A DNA stretch of 64,000 bases from CAVWSM01 sp963757805. Lineage in GTDB: Bacteria; Actinomycetota; Actinomycetes; Jiangellales; Jiangellaceae. A program made the translations under genes and the position numbers. The stretch is taken from contig CAVWSM010000025.1 in NCBI GenBank assembly GCA_963757805.1, forward strand, positions 248,001-312,000, written 5' to 3'. Below, piece after piece: positions 54,309 to 63,682 of this stretch. The first letter of the stretch is position 1. Every line of letters starts with the position of its first letter. The notes beneath the pieces are model-generated. The model saw only the letters and a list, made by a program, of their open reading frames with translations, was not told the DNA's origin and did not search any database.

Positions 54309-55763
54309 TCAGAACCACGCCATCGGGTTGGTATGGCTGCCGTTGACGTAGACCTCGAAGTGCAGGTGGCAGGCGGTCGAGGATCCCGTCGAGCCGGCGT
54401 ATGCGACGACCTGGCCCCGGGCAACGCGATCGCCAGGCCCGACGGCGAACCGGCTCAGGTGGCTGTAGGACGTCATCATGGACCGGCCGGCGAGCACCCC
54501 GTGGTCGACCATGACCTGGTTGCCATAGCCGCCGCGCCATTGCGCCCAGACGACCTCGCCCGAGGCGGCCGCAAGGATCGGGGTGCCGCAGTAGGCGCGG
54601 AAGTCGGTGCCGGTGTGCATACGCCGCACGCCGGAGATCGGGTGCACGCGCCAGCCGTAGCCCGAGGTGATGTGCACGCTGCTGACCGGCCAGGACAGGA
54701 CACCGTCGGAGGCTGGGGCACCGCCGCCACCACTAGAGCCACCGCCACCGGAACCGCCGCCACCGCCGCCACCGGATCCGCGCGCCGCTGCCGCGGCTGC
54801 AGCCGCAGCCGCTGCCTGGCGCGCCGCCTCCTCCTGCGCGCGCCGGGCGCGCTCGGCGATCTCGGCCTCGATGCGCTGGCGCTCGGCCTCGAGTGCAGCC
54901 TCCTCGTGCTGATCCTCGGCCACCGCCGCCTGTGCGGCCGACTGAGCGGCCGAGCGCTGGGCGACCAGTGCCTGGACTGCCGCCGCAGCGTCGGCTGCGG
55001 CCTTCTCCTGCGCCGTCGCAGCAGCCTCGGCCTCGCGCGCCTGCCGTTCGAGCTCCTGGGTGCGGGCGAGCTGCTCGGCGGCGAGCTTGCGCAGCCGTTC
55101 GGCCTCCTTGCGCAAGGTGTCCAGCCGTACGCGCTCGTTGGCCAGCGCGGCGCGCTCATCCTGGAGCCCGTCGATGATCTCGTTCTGCGACGTGATCGCG
55201 GTCTGCGCGTAGGTGACGCGCTGGTTGAAGTCGTCGAGCGTGTCCGCTTGCAGCACCGAGACAAAGGTCTCCAGCTGCCCCATGGCACCGCGTTGGTAGG
55301 CACGCGCAGCAAGCCGGCCCATCTGGGTGCGTTGGTCGTCGATGCGGGCGGTCATCTCGGCGACGCGCGCCTCGGCCTTGCGAACTTCCTCCTCGGCAGC
55401 GGCCAGCTTTTCGGCCGCGGCCTTGTCAGCGGCGCGGGCGGCGACGAGCTGCGCCTGGACGACGACGAGATGGTCGCGCGCCGCCGCGAGCTGCTGTTGG
55501 GCCGCTGCGAGGGCCGCCTGCGCGCCGGGCAGCTGGGCCTCGGCGTCGAGGTAGGCCTGGGTGGCCTGGGCCAGGGCGGCGTTGGACTCGGCCAGCTCAT
55601 GGCGCTTCTGCTGCAGCTGCTGCTCGACGGCGCGCCTGCGCTCCTCCGGCTGTGCGGCCTGCGTCGGCGGCGCCGCGCCGAGGAACGCGATCACCGCAGC
55701 CATCAGGACGGCGGCCACGCGCCGCGCGGGCAACCCTCGACGGTCAGCCGTCCCTCTGGTCAC
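54309..55763 (-). CDS. Secreted M23 peptidoglycan hydrolase with coiled coil (FtsEX-linked)
   Basis: 484-residue murein hydrolase of the EnvC/RipC-like kind. A signal peptide (LPARRVAAVLMAAVIAFLGAAPPTQA) is followed by a long coiled coil (about residues 35-330), a Gly/Ser linker, and a C-terminal M23/LytM domain with MHTGTDFRAYCGTPI (H-x-x-x-D) and CHLHFEVYVNG (HxH), so the zinc site is complete. GTG 55763 is chosen because GGAGGTGA lies at an ideal distance. It sits next to ftsX and ftsE, whose complex activates this type of enzyme during division or elongation. Confidence 0.88.
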   Translation of the reverse strand: MTRGTADRRGLPARRVAAVLMAAVIAFLGAAPPTQAAQPEERRRAVEQQLQQKRHELAESNAALAQATQAYLDAEAQLPGAQAALAAAQQQLAAARDHLVVVQAQLVAARAADKAAAEKLAAAEEEVRKAEARVAEMTARIDDQRTQMGRLAARAYQRGAMGQLETFVSVLQADTLDDFNQRVTYAQTAITSQNEIIDGLQDERAALANERVRLDTLRKEAERLRKLAAEQLARTQELERQAREAEAAATAQEKAAADAAAAVQALVAQRSAAQSAAQAAVAEDQHEEAALEAERQRIEAEIAERARRAQEEAARQAAAAAAAAAAARGSGGGGGGGSGGGGSSGGGGAPASDGVLSWPVSSVHITSGYGWRVHPISGVRRMHTGTDFRAYCGTPILAAASGEVVWAQWRGGYGNQVMVDHGVLAGRSMMTSYSHLSRFAVGPGDRVARGQVVAYAGSTGSSTACHLHFEVYVNGSHTNPMAWF

Positions 55764-55853
55764 AGGTGTCACCTCCGTCACACAGGTGCCGTCAGCGACC
55801 GTACACCCCATGTCGGGAGATGGCACCCCAACGGGGCGTCACGCTCCGTAGCG

Positions 55854-56756
55854 CTAGACCCGAAGGTAGCGACGCAGAGTGATGAATCCGGTGACGGCGG
55901 CCATCGCCACACCGGTGATCAGCAGGATCGGCATGATCGCGAACACGTCGGACCAGCCGACCCAGGACGTGAACGACAGGGCCGGCGCGGCGACGCGTTG
56001 GATCGCCGTGGCCTCGACGACCGCGAGGAAGCCGCACGCGACCGCGCCACCGATCAGTCCCGCGATCGCGGCTTCGATGACGAACGGCAGCTGGATGTAG
56101 AAGTTGGACGCGCCGACGAGGCGCATGATGCCGGTTTCTCGGCGTCGGCTGAACGCCGCGACGCGGACCGTGTTGGCGATGAGGAGCAGCGCCGCCAGGA
56201 CCGCTAGACCCGCGAGCGCGAGTGCTCCGAACTGGATGTGGTTGAGCATCCGGAAGAAGTTGCTGAGGATCTGGCGCAGGTCGACGACCTGGTTGACGCC
56301 CGGGAGTCCGGCGACCGCAGACACCACTCCCTCGTACCGCTCGGGGTTCTGCAGCTTGACGCGGTAGGACTCCTGTAGCTGGTCGGCCGTGATGCTCTCG
56401 GCGATGGAGTCCTGGAAGCGGTCCTGGAACCGCAGGTAGGCCTGGTCCTGCGACTCGAACTGGACGCTCTCGACCTCAGGGTGCGACTCGAGCGTCTGCA
56501 GGATGGCTGCCTTCTGCTCCTCGTTGGCCTGACCGGTCGCGCACTGCTCGCCGGTGTCGTAGGCGTTGCACATGAAGACCGAGATCTCCACGCGGTCGTA
56601 CCAGTAGTCCTTCATCGTGGACGCCTGCGCACGCATGAGCAGGGCAAGTCCGAGCAGGAACAGCGAGATCGTGACCGTGACGACCACGGCCACGGTCATC
56701 GTCAGGTTGCGGCGAAGACCGGTGCCGATCTCCTGGAACACGTACTGAAATCGCAT
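55854..56756 (-). CDS. ftsX: Cell division permease-like protein FtsX
   Basis: 300-residue four-pass membrane protein. N-terminal RFQYVFQEIGTGLRRNLTMTVAVVVTVTISLFLLGLALLM, a large extracellular loop (about residues 45-170) with two Cys (VFMCNAYDTGEQCATGQ), then three further membrane segments including RRRETGIMRLVGASNFYIQLPFVIEA. ATG 56756. With FtsE it transmits ATP hydrolysis to the periplasmic hydrolase encoded next. Confidence 0.96.
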   Translation of the reverse strand: MRFQYVFQEIGTGLRRNLTMTVAVVVTVTISLFLLGLALLMRAQASTMKDYWYDRVEISVFMCNAYDTGEQCATGQANEEQKAAILQTLESHPEVESVQFESQDQAYLRFQDRFQDSIAESITADQLQESYRVKLQNPERYEGVVSAVAGLPGVNQVVDLRQILSNFFRMLNHIQFGALALAGLAVLAALLLIANTVRVAAFSRRRETGIMRLVGASNFYIQLPFVIEAAIAGLIGGAVACGFLAVVEATAIQRVAAPALSFTSWVGWSDVFAIMPILLITGVAMAAVTGFITLRRYLRV

Positions 56757-56801
56757 CGAAGAAGGTCCGAACGTCGGGGACGGTGTCCGTAGGGCAGGGT
56801 G

Positions 56802-57491
56802 TCAGCGGGCGTAGCCGTAGACGCCCCGGGACTGGTCACGGACCAGCCGGCCGGTGTCGAGCTCCAGGACGCGCTTGCGCATCTGGTCGACGATCGACTG
56901 ATCGTGGGTCGCCATGACGACAGTGGTGCCAGTGCGGTTGATGCGGTCGAGCAGCTTCATGATGCCGACAGAGGTCTGCGGGTCGAGGTTTCCGGTCGGC
57001 TCGTCGGCGAGGAGGATGAGCGGGCGGTTGACGAACGCCCGCGCGATCGCGACCCGCTGCTGCTCGCCACCGGAGAGCTGGTCGGGGTAGCGGTCTTCCT
57101 TGCCCTGCAGGCCCACGAGCTCGAGCACGGCCGGGACGTCGCGGCGGATCTGCGAGCGTCCCTTGCCGATCACCTGCAGCGCGAAGGCGACGTTCTCGAA
57201 CGCGGTCTTGTTGGGCAGCAGCCGGAAGTCCTGGAACACCGTGCCGATGCGCCGGCGCAGCTGCGGGACCTTCCAGCTGGAGAGCCGAGCCAGCTCCTTG
57301 CCCGCGACCTGGATGCGCCCGTTGGTGGGCCGGTCCTCCTTCAGGACCAGGCGCAGGAACGTGGACTTCCCCGACCCCGACGTGCCGACGAGGAAGACGA
57401 ACTCGCCCTTCTCGACCTCCAGGCTGACGTCGTCCAGCGCCGGACGGCCCTGGGTGGGGTAGAGCTTGCTGACGTTCTCGAATCGGATCAC
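56802..57491 (-). CDS. ftsE: Cell division ATP-binding protein FtsE
   Basis: 229-residue ABC ATPase. Walker A GTSGSGKST, signature LSGGEQQRVAIARAF, Walker B ILLADEPTGNLDP and the His switch MATHDQSIV are intact. VIRFENVSKLYP at GTG 57491 is the conserved start. Encoded 45 bases before ftsX. In most actinobacteria prfB precedes it directly; here two damaged surface-protein genes are in between. Confidence 0.96.
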   Translation of the reverse strand: MIRFENVSKLYPTQGRPALDDVSLEVEKGEFVFLVGTSGSGKSTFLRLVLKEDRPTNGRIQVAGKELARLSSWKVPQLRRRIGTVFQDFRLLPNKTAFENVAFALQVIGKGRSQIRRDVPAVLELVGLQGKEDRYPDQLSGGEQQRVAIARAFVNRPLILLADEPTGNLDPQTSVGIMKLLDRINRTGTTVVMATHDQSIVDQMRKRVLELDTGRLVRDQSRGVYGYAR

Positions 57492-57574
57492 GTGTCCTCG
57501 CGACCGCTGCTCGGGGTCGGCGCGTACGTGCGTACGCGCCATCGGCCGAGCGAGAGTCTACGTCGCCTTCCGGA

Positions 57575-58051
57575 GCACGTCCTGCACCCCGGGGGCGGCG
57601 GCGGGTCAGGCGCTGTGACGAGCGCGACGCCGCGTCGCCCTCCTCCCACTTACCGATGGCCTCGCTGAACGTCCACCCCGGCCAGTCGAGCGGGTTGCCG
57701 GAGGAGTCGACCAGGGCTCCGGGCCACAGGACGCGGCCGGAGAGGGGCTGGTTGCTATAGGTGACGGAAGCTCCGCCAGGGTTGATGAACGTGATGTCGA
57801 CCGTCGTGTCGGTCGGAGCCGACCACCTCGACCGCGTACTGGAGATAGGGCACGTCGTTGTCGCAGATCGGTGTGAGGATCCGCAAGCTGAGCGACGGCG
57901 GTAGCGTCGGCGAATAGCCCGGCTCGACAGTGGTTGGGCCTGGTGACGGTGTGGTTGCGCCGACGGCCGGGACAACCGAGAGACCGGCCACCGCCAGCGC
58001 CGCGATCAGGCTTCCGATGGCGCGCACCGTTGACCTGCGCGTTGCCTTCAT
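57575..58051 (-). pseudogene. Truncated, frameshifted surface-protein paralogue
   Basis: ATG 58051 after GGGGG opens a signal peptide (KATRRSTVRAIGSLIAALAVAGLSVVPAVG) and continues LRILTPICDNDVPYLQYAVEVVG. One base shift near 57822 leads to TDTTVDITFINPGGASVTYSN and GRVLWPGALVDSSGNPLDWPGW. The last module ends GKWEEGD and then runs into unrelated sequence before ftsE, with no LPXTG sorting signal. It is a shortened copy of the C-terminal module of the next gene (57720-57880 versus about 58450-58700). Confidence 0.65.
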
Positions 58052-58195
58052 GACGCCCCCTGCACTGCGACGGAGCCAGCCCAGGTGGATCACCCGTCTG
58101 TGCGGTTTGTCACAAGTCGCCAGTAACGGTCGGGACTCGGGCGGCCTGGTGGCCGCCCGAGTCCCGATCTGTGCCGATTGTGCTGTTGCGGTGCC

Positions 58196-59844
58196 TCAGT
58201 CCTGCGGCTGCAGGCGGCGCTTGCGGAGCAGCAGGAGACCACCACCGGCGATCACCAGACCGCCGGCAACGGCGCCAAGCATGGCCGAGCTGCTGCCGGT
58301 GACAGGCAGGCTGCCCCCGCCAACAGTCGTGTCCGGGTTGGCGTCGCAGTCCGGCGAGGACGGCGGGTAGGCCACGGTCACGGTCTGCGTCGGGGTTGAC
58401 CGTGAACTGGACCTGAAACCGTGGGGCGCACCCAGTCGAACTCGTCACCCTCGACCCACTCGCCGTTGACGAGTCGCCAGCCCGGCCAGTCCGCCGGCGT
58501 GCCGTCAGCGTTGACCACTGCGCCCGGCCAGAGGACGCGGCCAGTCAGTGGCAGGTTGTTCATCGGGACGTCGTTACCGTTGGGGTTGACCCAGGTGATG
58601 TCCACCGTGGTGTCGGTGGTGCCGGTGGTCTCGACGGCGTACTGGAGGTAGGGCACGTCCCCGTCGCAGATCGGGTTGTGCACGGACACGTTGACGGTCG
58701 GAGGCGCAGGCGGCTGCTCCGGGACGTCGCACTCAGTCGTGACCGTTGAGATGTTGTTGTCGGTCTTGGTGTCGTCCTCGTGGCCGCTGACGCTCGCCAC
58801 GTTGTCGAACGCGCACTCGCCCTCGCTTGGAAGATCCGACGATGCCACGACCTCGATCTCGCCGACCCACTCTTCACCGACGGCGAGGTCACCGACGGCG
58901 CAGGTCACTGCACCTTCCTCCTCCTCGCAGCCCTCGGGGAGCGTGACGACGTCGACCTCGGCGGGCAGCTCGTCCACGACGACGACGGCGGTTGCGTCGT
59001 CTGGACCGTTGTTGGTGACCGTGAGCGTGTAGGTGAAGGCGTCGCCCGGCGCCACGACGACGTCACCGTCGGCCTTCACGATCGACAGGTCGACCTTCGG
59101 CTCGGGCGTCTTCGGCGTCCGCTGGTTATCACGATCACCTTCTGGTAATCGTGCGTCCTCGAGAGCCTGCCCGATGACGATCTCCTCGTCGAGAGATGTC
59201 GACGAGCTCCCAGCCCTCGGGGATGGTCTCGGCCGGCTCGGAGATGTCGCAGGTCGCCCCGACCGGGACATCCTCGATGTAGTCCACCGCCCATGTCTCG
59301 CCCTGCGGCACCGTGATCTCCAGCGCCTCGTCGACCACGGTGGTGCCGTCGAGGTCGCAGACAACCTTGATCGTGAACGTGACCGGGCTCTCCAGGGCGT
59401 CGCCCTGGATCTTCTTCTTGATCTTGAGGTCGACGGGCTTCGGGCGTCTCGTCTTCGTACCGCAGACTTCCCAGTGGCTGATGTCCTGCGGCTCACCGTT
59501 CTTCACGTGGGCGTCAGGTCCTGCCAGGAGTCGGTCGGGTCGTAGACCTCGTGGCCCTGCCCGTCGTCGTTCTGGCCACCCTTGACGATGACGGCGGTGA
59601 TGCTCACGCCTTCGGCCGGCGTCACGTCGAGGTACTTGCCGTCCTCGGACACGGTGCCGCGTGACGCACTCGTTCGCCGCCGCTCTACGGCGCCCTCCAC
59701 CTTGAACAGGGAGGGGAGGTCGAGTGTCTCACAGTTCGGATTTTGCCGGTGGCTGCCGCAGGGGCCGCCCCGACGCCGACGACGGCGGTCGCCGCTGAGC
59801 AGCGCCCCGAGGGCAGCAGCCAGCGGTTTGGCAAATGCGCGCAT
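58196..59844 (-). pseudogene. LPXTG-anchored surface protein with DUF11-like domain, many frame breaks
   Basis: Pieced together over several frames: signal peptide (RAFAKPLAAALGALLS then TAVVGVGAAPAAATG), NPNCETLDLPSLFKVEGAVE, a segment PVDLKIKKKIQGDALESPVT, a DUF11-like repeat (VDLSIVKADGDVVVAPGDAF then VTNNGPDDATAVVVVDELP), the module DGDVPYLQYAVETTGTTDTT, and the sorting signal LPVTG followed by a hydrophobic stretch and RKRRLQPQD. Frame changes are needed near 59797, 59745, 59515, 59200, 58425 and 58385. A sortase would attach it to peptidoglycan. Either this locus has decayed or it is poorly sequenced. Confidence 0.7.
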
Positions 59845-60095
59845 GCGTTCTCCCCCAGCCCCGGGCTCGCCGAGGCGGACAAAGGTTGATGATCTTTGGG
59901 TGCGGGGGAACCCTACTGCACCGATGACCTATGCCATCTCAAGGGTGACGAAATCGTGACATGCCGATATTTATGAGCCTTGGCGCGAGCGATCCGCGCC
60001 GTCTTCCAGACACTGCTAGGCTCAAGATCGACAGCCTCCTCGCGAGCGACTCGCCGTCAGCGTGTCGCGTGCGGAGAGTCCTGTTGATCTTGCCG

Positions 60096-61208
60096 TTAGG
60101 TGGCGTCGACGGTCTGCCGGCGCCAGCGGATGCCGGCCTCGATGAAGCCGTCGAGGTCGCCGTCGAAGACCGCCTGCGGGTTGCCGACCTCGTACTCGGT
60201 GCGCAGGTCTTTGACCATCTGGTACGGGTGCAGCACATAGGAGCGCATCTGGTTGCCCCACGACCCGCCCGAGTCGCCCTTGAGCGCGTTGAGCCTGGCC
60301 TGCTCCTCCTGGCGGCGGCGCTCCAGCAGCTTGGCCTGCAGCACCTCCATGGCGCGGGCCTTGTTCTGCAGCTGCGAGCGCTCGTTCTGGCAGGAGACGA
60401 CGATGCCGGTCGGCAGGTGCGTGATCCGTACGGCGGAGTCGGTGGTGTTGACCCCCTGGCCGCCGGGGCCGGACGACCGGAACACGTCGATGCGCAGATC
60501 GTCGTCGGCGATCTCGACGTGGTCGGTCTGCTCGACGACGGGCAGCACCTCGACGCCGGCGAACGACGTCTGGCGGCGGCCCTGGTTGTCGAACGGGCTG
60601 ATGCGGACGAGCCGGTGGGTGCCCTGCTCGATCGAGAGGGTGCCGTAGGCGTAGGGGGCGTGCACCGCGAAGGTCGCTGACTTGATGCCAGCCTCTTCGG
60701 CGTAGGACGTGTCCCACACATCTGTCTTGTAGCCGTGACGCTCTGCCCATCGCAGGTACATCCGCAGCAGCATCTCGGCGAAGTCGGCGGCGTCGACTCC
60801 GCCCGCCTCGGCCCGGATGGTGACCAGCGCCTCGCGGGCGTCGTACTCACCGGACAGGAGGGTGCGGACCTCGAGGTCGGAGACGAGGCGGTGTACGTCG
60901 TCGAGCTCGCTGTCGAGCTCGGCGAAGGCATCCTCGTCAGCCTCGTCGGCGGCGAGCTCGAGCATGATCGACAGGTCGTCGACCCGGCGCCGCATGTCCT
61001 CGACCTTGCGCAGGTCGGCCTGCACGGAAGACAGCTTGCTGTTGACCTTCTGAGCCCGGTCCACGTCGTCCCAGAGGTCGGGGGCGGCGGCCTGCTGCTG
61101 GAGGTCAGCCAACTGCGCCCGGAGCTTGGGCAGGTCGAGAACGGACTCGATCCCCGTCAGCGTCTGGGAAAGGGCCTTGATCTCGGTGTCGTAGTCGCGG
61201 GCTGCCAC
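60096..61208 (-). CDS. prfB: Peptide chain release factor 2
   Basis: 370-residue release factor recognising UGA and UAA. The GGQ catalytic loop is in RSSGPGGQGVNTTDSAVR and the codon-recognition SPF in VRISPFDNQGRRQTSF. GTG 61208 (AARDYDTEIKAL) starts a single uninterrupted frame, so the in-frame UGA autoregulatory shift known from many bacteria is absent, as in other actinobacteria. Confidence 0.97.
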   Translation of the reverse strand: MAARDYDTEIKALSQTLTGIESVLDLPKLRAQLADLQQQAAAPDLWDDVDRAQKVNSKLSSVQADLRKVEDMRRRVDDLSIMLELAADEADEDAFAELDSELDDVHRLVSDLEVRTLLSGEYDAREALVTIRAEAGGVDAADFAEMLLRMYLRWAERHGYKTDVWDTSYAEEAGIKSATFAVHAPYAYGTLSIEQGTHRLVRISPFDNQGRRQTSFAGVEVLPVVEQTDHVEIADDDLRIDVFRSSGPGGQGVNTTDSAVRITHLPTGIVVSCQNERSQLQNKARAMEVLQAKLLERRRQEEQARLNALKGDSGGSWGNQMRSYVLHPYQMVKDLRTEYEVGNPQAVFDGDLDGFIEAGIRWRRQTVDAT

Positions 61209-61224
61209 GTCTATCGAGGGTACT

Positions 61225-61683
61225 TCAGCGGAGCGGGGCCACCGCGCTGGCGCTGCCCTCGATCGGTACCCCCTCGCCGAACGAGTCGGTCACATCGTTG
61301 ACGAAGGCCAGCGGCATCGTGGCGGAGAGGGTCACGGTCACCACGCCGGTGCTCTGGTCGACGGCGACGTCGACGGACAGGTCTGGATAGCGCTCTGCGA
61401 GGTGCTGGCGGTCCAGGTAGTCGACAACGAACGTCTCGGCCGCCGCCTCATCGACGGGCAGGTTGCCAGTGAGGCCGCCGTCGAAGATCACGTCCTCGCC
61501 CGCCGTCTGGGTCGCGGCGAGAGCGGCCGCGTCGGCCCACGAGGAGAGTGAACGTCGCCAGAGGAAGGCCTTGGACGTGTTGGCGATCAGGGTGACGAAC
61601 ATCATGACGATGACGGCGAAGCCGATGATCATGATCGCGAGCTGGCCCGAATCGTCGGAGCGTAGACGGCTGAGCGTGCTCAT
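61225..61683 (-). CDS. TadG-like pilus assembly protein
   Basis: 152-residue protein with an N-terminal membrane helix (SGQLAIMIIGFAVIVMMFVTLIANTSKAFLWRRSLSSWADAAALAATQ) of the Tad/TadG type, followed by a beta-rich part (VDVAVDQSTGVVTVTLSATMPLAFV). ATG 61683 overlaps the TadE-like stop by four bases (ATGA), but only if the one-base shift there is corrected; as sequenced the two genes read through as one 295-residue frame. Part of a Tad (tight adherence) pilus locus. Confidence 0.8.
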   Translation of the reverse strand: MSTLSRLRSDDSGQLAIMIIGFAVIVMMFVTLIANTSKAFLWRRSLSSWADAAALAATQTAGEDVIFDGGLTGNLPVDEAAAETFVVDYLDRQHLAERYPDLSVDVAVDQSTGVVTVTLSATMPLAFVNDVTDSFGEGVPIEGSASAVAPLR

Positions 61684-62112
61684 TGACTGCTCCGATAGGT
61701 ATCGACGACCACCACGTGTACGGCTTCGACCGGGATCGCGGCGTTGGCGCCATCGGTCAAGAAAGTCGGGCAGGCCAGGCAGCGGGACCACGGTGCTCAC
61801 CACGACGGTGATCTCGGCGCCGGGGGCGTAGTCGCCGTCGATGTCGAGCCGCATGGGTGCGTCGACATCCTGGTCGTCGAGGGCGACCTGCGCTGCAAAC
61901 CTGGCGAGGTCGGCATCGCCGGTGCGCGCGTAGACACGACCGGCCTCGCGTGCGGCCTGCGTGGCACCGTACGACCCCTGCTGCACGGCAAGCACCGACA
62001 GCATGATGTAGACGAGGGGTACGAGCAACAGGATGCCGAGGTAGTGGAACTCGAGGATCGCGTTGCCGGAGTCGTCGCGGAAGCGTCGGGCGAGTTGAGC
62101 GAGGCGGGTCAC
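61680..62112 (-). pseudogene. TadE-like pilus protein, one frame break
   Basis: GTG 62112 reads TRLAQLARRFRDDSGNAILEFHYLGILLLVPLVYIMLSVLAV, a typical TadE N-terminus, then AREAGRVYARTGDADLARFA. Near 61760 an extra base diverts the frame; removing it gives FLTDGANAAIPVEAVHVVVV and a TGA that overlaps the TadG-like start. As sequenced the frame fuses with that gene. Starts inside the stop of the preceding TadE gene (GTGA). Confidence 0.75.
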
Positions 62113-62486
62113 GGCGCCTCCTCGACGGCATGGCCTACGACCTCGAGCGAGCCGGCCGGACCGAGCAGCCCCAGCAACGGAAACGTCGACTGCACGCGCA
62201 CCTCGACCAGGGTGACGCCGTTGCGCTCGACGTACCCTGCGCTGACCCCGCCGGCGAAGTCAGGTGAGATCGACGCGGCGATCTCCGCTTGCGTACGCCG
62301 GATGCCGTGGTCTAAGTCGCGGTCGGCGTTGGCCGCGTAGCGGGCGCCCTCAGCCGCAGAAGCCACGAGCGTGTTGCGTACGTGGATGATGAGCCCGACC
62401 TGCAGGACGGCGAGGAAAAGCGTGACGAGCAGGACGGAGACGAGGGTGAACTCGACGACCGCCGAACCGTCATCGTGTCGAGGCAC
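62109..62486 (-). CDS. TadE family pilus protein
   Basis: 125-residue TadE-like minor pilin. RHDDGSAVVEFTLVSVLLVTLFLAVLQVGLIIHVRNTLVASAAEGARYAA is the TadE domain; the remainder is a beta-rich extracellular part ending EVVGHAVEEAP. GTG 62486. Overlaps the second TadE-like gene. Secreted by the Tad machinery after prepilin processing. Confidence 0.9.
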   Translation of the reverse strand: MPRHDDGSAVVEFTLVSVLLVTLFLAVLQVGLIIHVRNTLVASAAEGARYAANADRDLDHGIRRTQAEIAASISPDFAGGVSAGYVERNGVTLVEVRVQSTFPLLGLLGPAGSLEVVGHAVEEAP

Positions 62487-62509
62487 GTGTCGGAGCTCGA
62501 TAGTGGCGG

Positions 62510-62710
62510 TCAGTCGCCGCGGACGCTGTCCAGCGCGTCGCTGAACAGATCCTGCAAGGCGTCGCTGGCGAACGCCCAGAGCGCCGCCACGATCCCCGCC
62601 GTCATCAGCGTGACCATGACCCAGCCGGGAACATCGCCACGGTCATCGCGTGCGATTGCTCGGCGCAGTCGCATGCTCGCTGCGAGGGTCGCGGTTCGAA
62701 TGGACTTCAT
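62510..62710 (-). CDS. DUF4244 protein (Flp-like small pilin)
   Basis: 66-residue protein with one membrane segment (RDDRGDVPGWVMVTLMTAGIVAALWAFASDAL) and a short acidic end (LDSVRGD). This is the DUF4244 family that takes the place of Flp pilin in actinobacterial Tad loci. ATG 62710. It lies between tadC and tadE. Confidence 0.88.
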   Translation of the reverse strand: MKSIRTATLAASMRLRRAIARDDRGDVPGWVMVTLMTAGIVAALWAFASDALQDLFSDALDSVRGD

Positions 62711-62734
62711 GTGTGTTTCCTTTGACTTTCCGTG

Positions 62735-63682
62735 CTAGCCCGCAAGCGAGCGGATGGTGAGGAACCCAGGGAAGAGTGCGAAGAGGACGGTCACCGGCAT
62801 TACGAGAAACACGACGGGGATCATCATCGTGATCTCTTTGCGGGCGCCCGCCTCGATGAGTGCGCGCTTGCCTTCTTCGCGTACGTCGGCGGCTTGTGCG
62901 CGAAGCACATCGGCAAGCGGCGTGCCGCGTTCGAGCGCGACTGTCATGCCGTCGACGAAGCGGGCCAGCGACGGCAGGCTCGTGCGCTCGGCGATGCCGT
63001 CCAGCGCTTGGACGAGTGGCATGCCGGCTCGTGCTTCGGCAAGCGCCCGGCCGAGCTCACGGGCGAGCTCACCTCGCCCGACGAGTGCAACACGCTCCAG
63101 CGCGCCGACAGCGCCTTCACCCGCGGCGACCGACAGCGCAAGCAGCTCAGCAATCGTCGGGAACTCGGCAAGCATGCGAGCCTCGCGGTCTCGCACCTGC
63201 CGCGAGAGGTGCCGGTCTCGCGCCAGCACCCCGACCACACCGGCGAGCAGACAGAGCAGCAGAAGCCCGACGGGCGAGTCAGCGCTGCCGTTGACGAGGG
63301 CCAAGAAGGACAGCCCGAGCGCGACACCGAACGCCACGACGCCCCACACCACTTGCTCGATGCGGAACTCCTGCAGCGTCCGTCCATCGCCGGCCAGCTC
63401 AAGTCGCCGACGAACCGTGGTGCTGCCGCCAAGCACCCGCCCGAGCACGTCGGCCGCGCGGGACAGATGCGGCCGAAGGATGCGCTCGAGCGTGGGGAAC
63501 GGCGTGACTGTGCGATCGAACAGCACGATGCGGCGCTCGTGGTCGCGCCGGTCGGCAAGGTATGGCGCGAGTCGGGAGTCGAGCGTTGGCTTGCGGAGTG
63601 CGGGCAGCCGGGCGGTTGCCAGCAGCAGCCCTAGACCGGCGACAAGCCCGACGAGCCCGCCCGTGATGGCGCTTGCGGTCAT
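62735..63682 (-). CDS. tadC: TadC, type II secretion F-family membrane protein
   Basis: 315-residue inner-membrane platform protein of the Tad pilus (T2SSF domain). Membrane segments flank a cytosolic helical domain with EFPTIAELLALSVAAGEGAVGALERVA and PLVQALDGIAERTSLPSLARFVDGMTVALERGTPLADVLRAQ. ATG 63682 overlaps the tadB stop (ATGA). Works with TadB and the TadA ATPase, which must lie beyond the right edge. Confidence 0.92.
   Translation of the reverse strand: MTASAITGGLVGLVAGLGLLLATARLPALRKPTLDSRLAPYLADRRDHERRIVLFDRTVTPFPTLERILRPHLSRAADVLGRVLGGSTTVRRRLELAGDGRTLQEFRIEQVVWGVVAFGVALGLSFLALVNGSADSPVGLLLLCLLAGVVGVLARDRHLSRQVRDREARMLAEFPTIAELLALSVAAGEGAVGALERVALVGRGELARELGRALAEARAGMPLVQALDGIAERTSLPSLARFVDGMTVALERGTPLADVLRAQAADVREEGKRALIEAGARKEITMMIPVVFLVMPVTVLFALFPGFLTIRSLAG

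Noticed and set aside
60096..61208. Programmed frameshift in prfB
   Set aside because: The frame is continuous from GTG 61208 with no in-frame TGA near codon 25, as in other actinobacteria.
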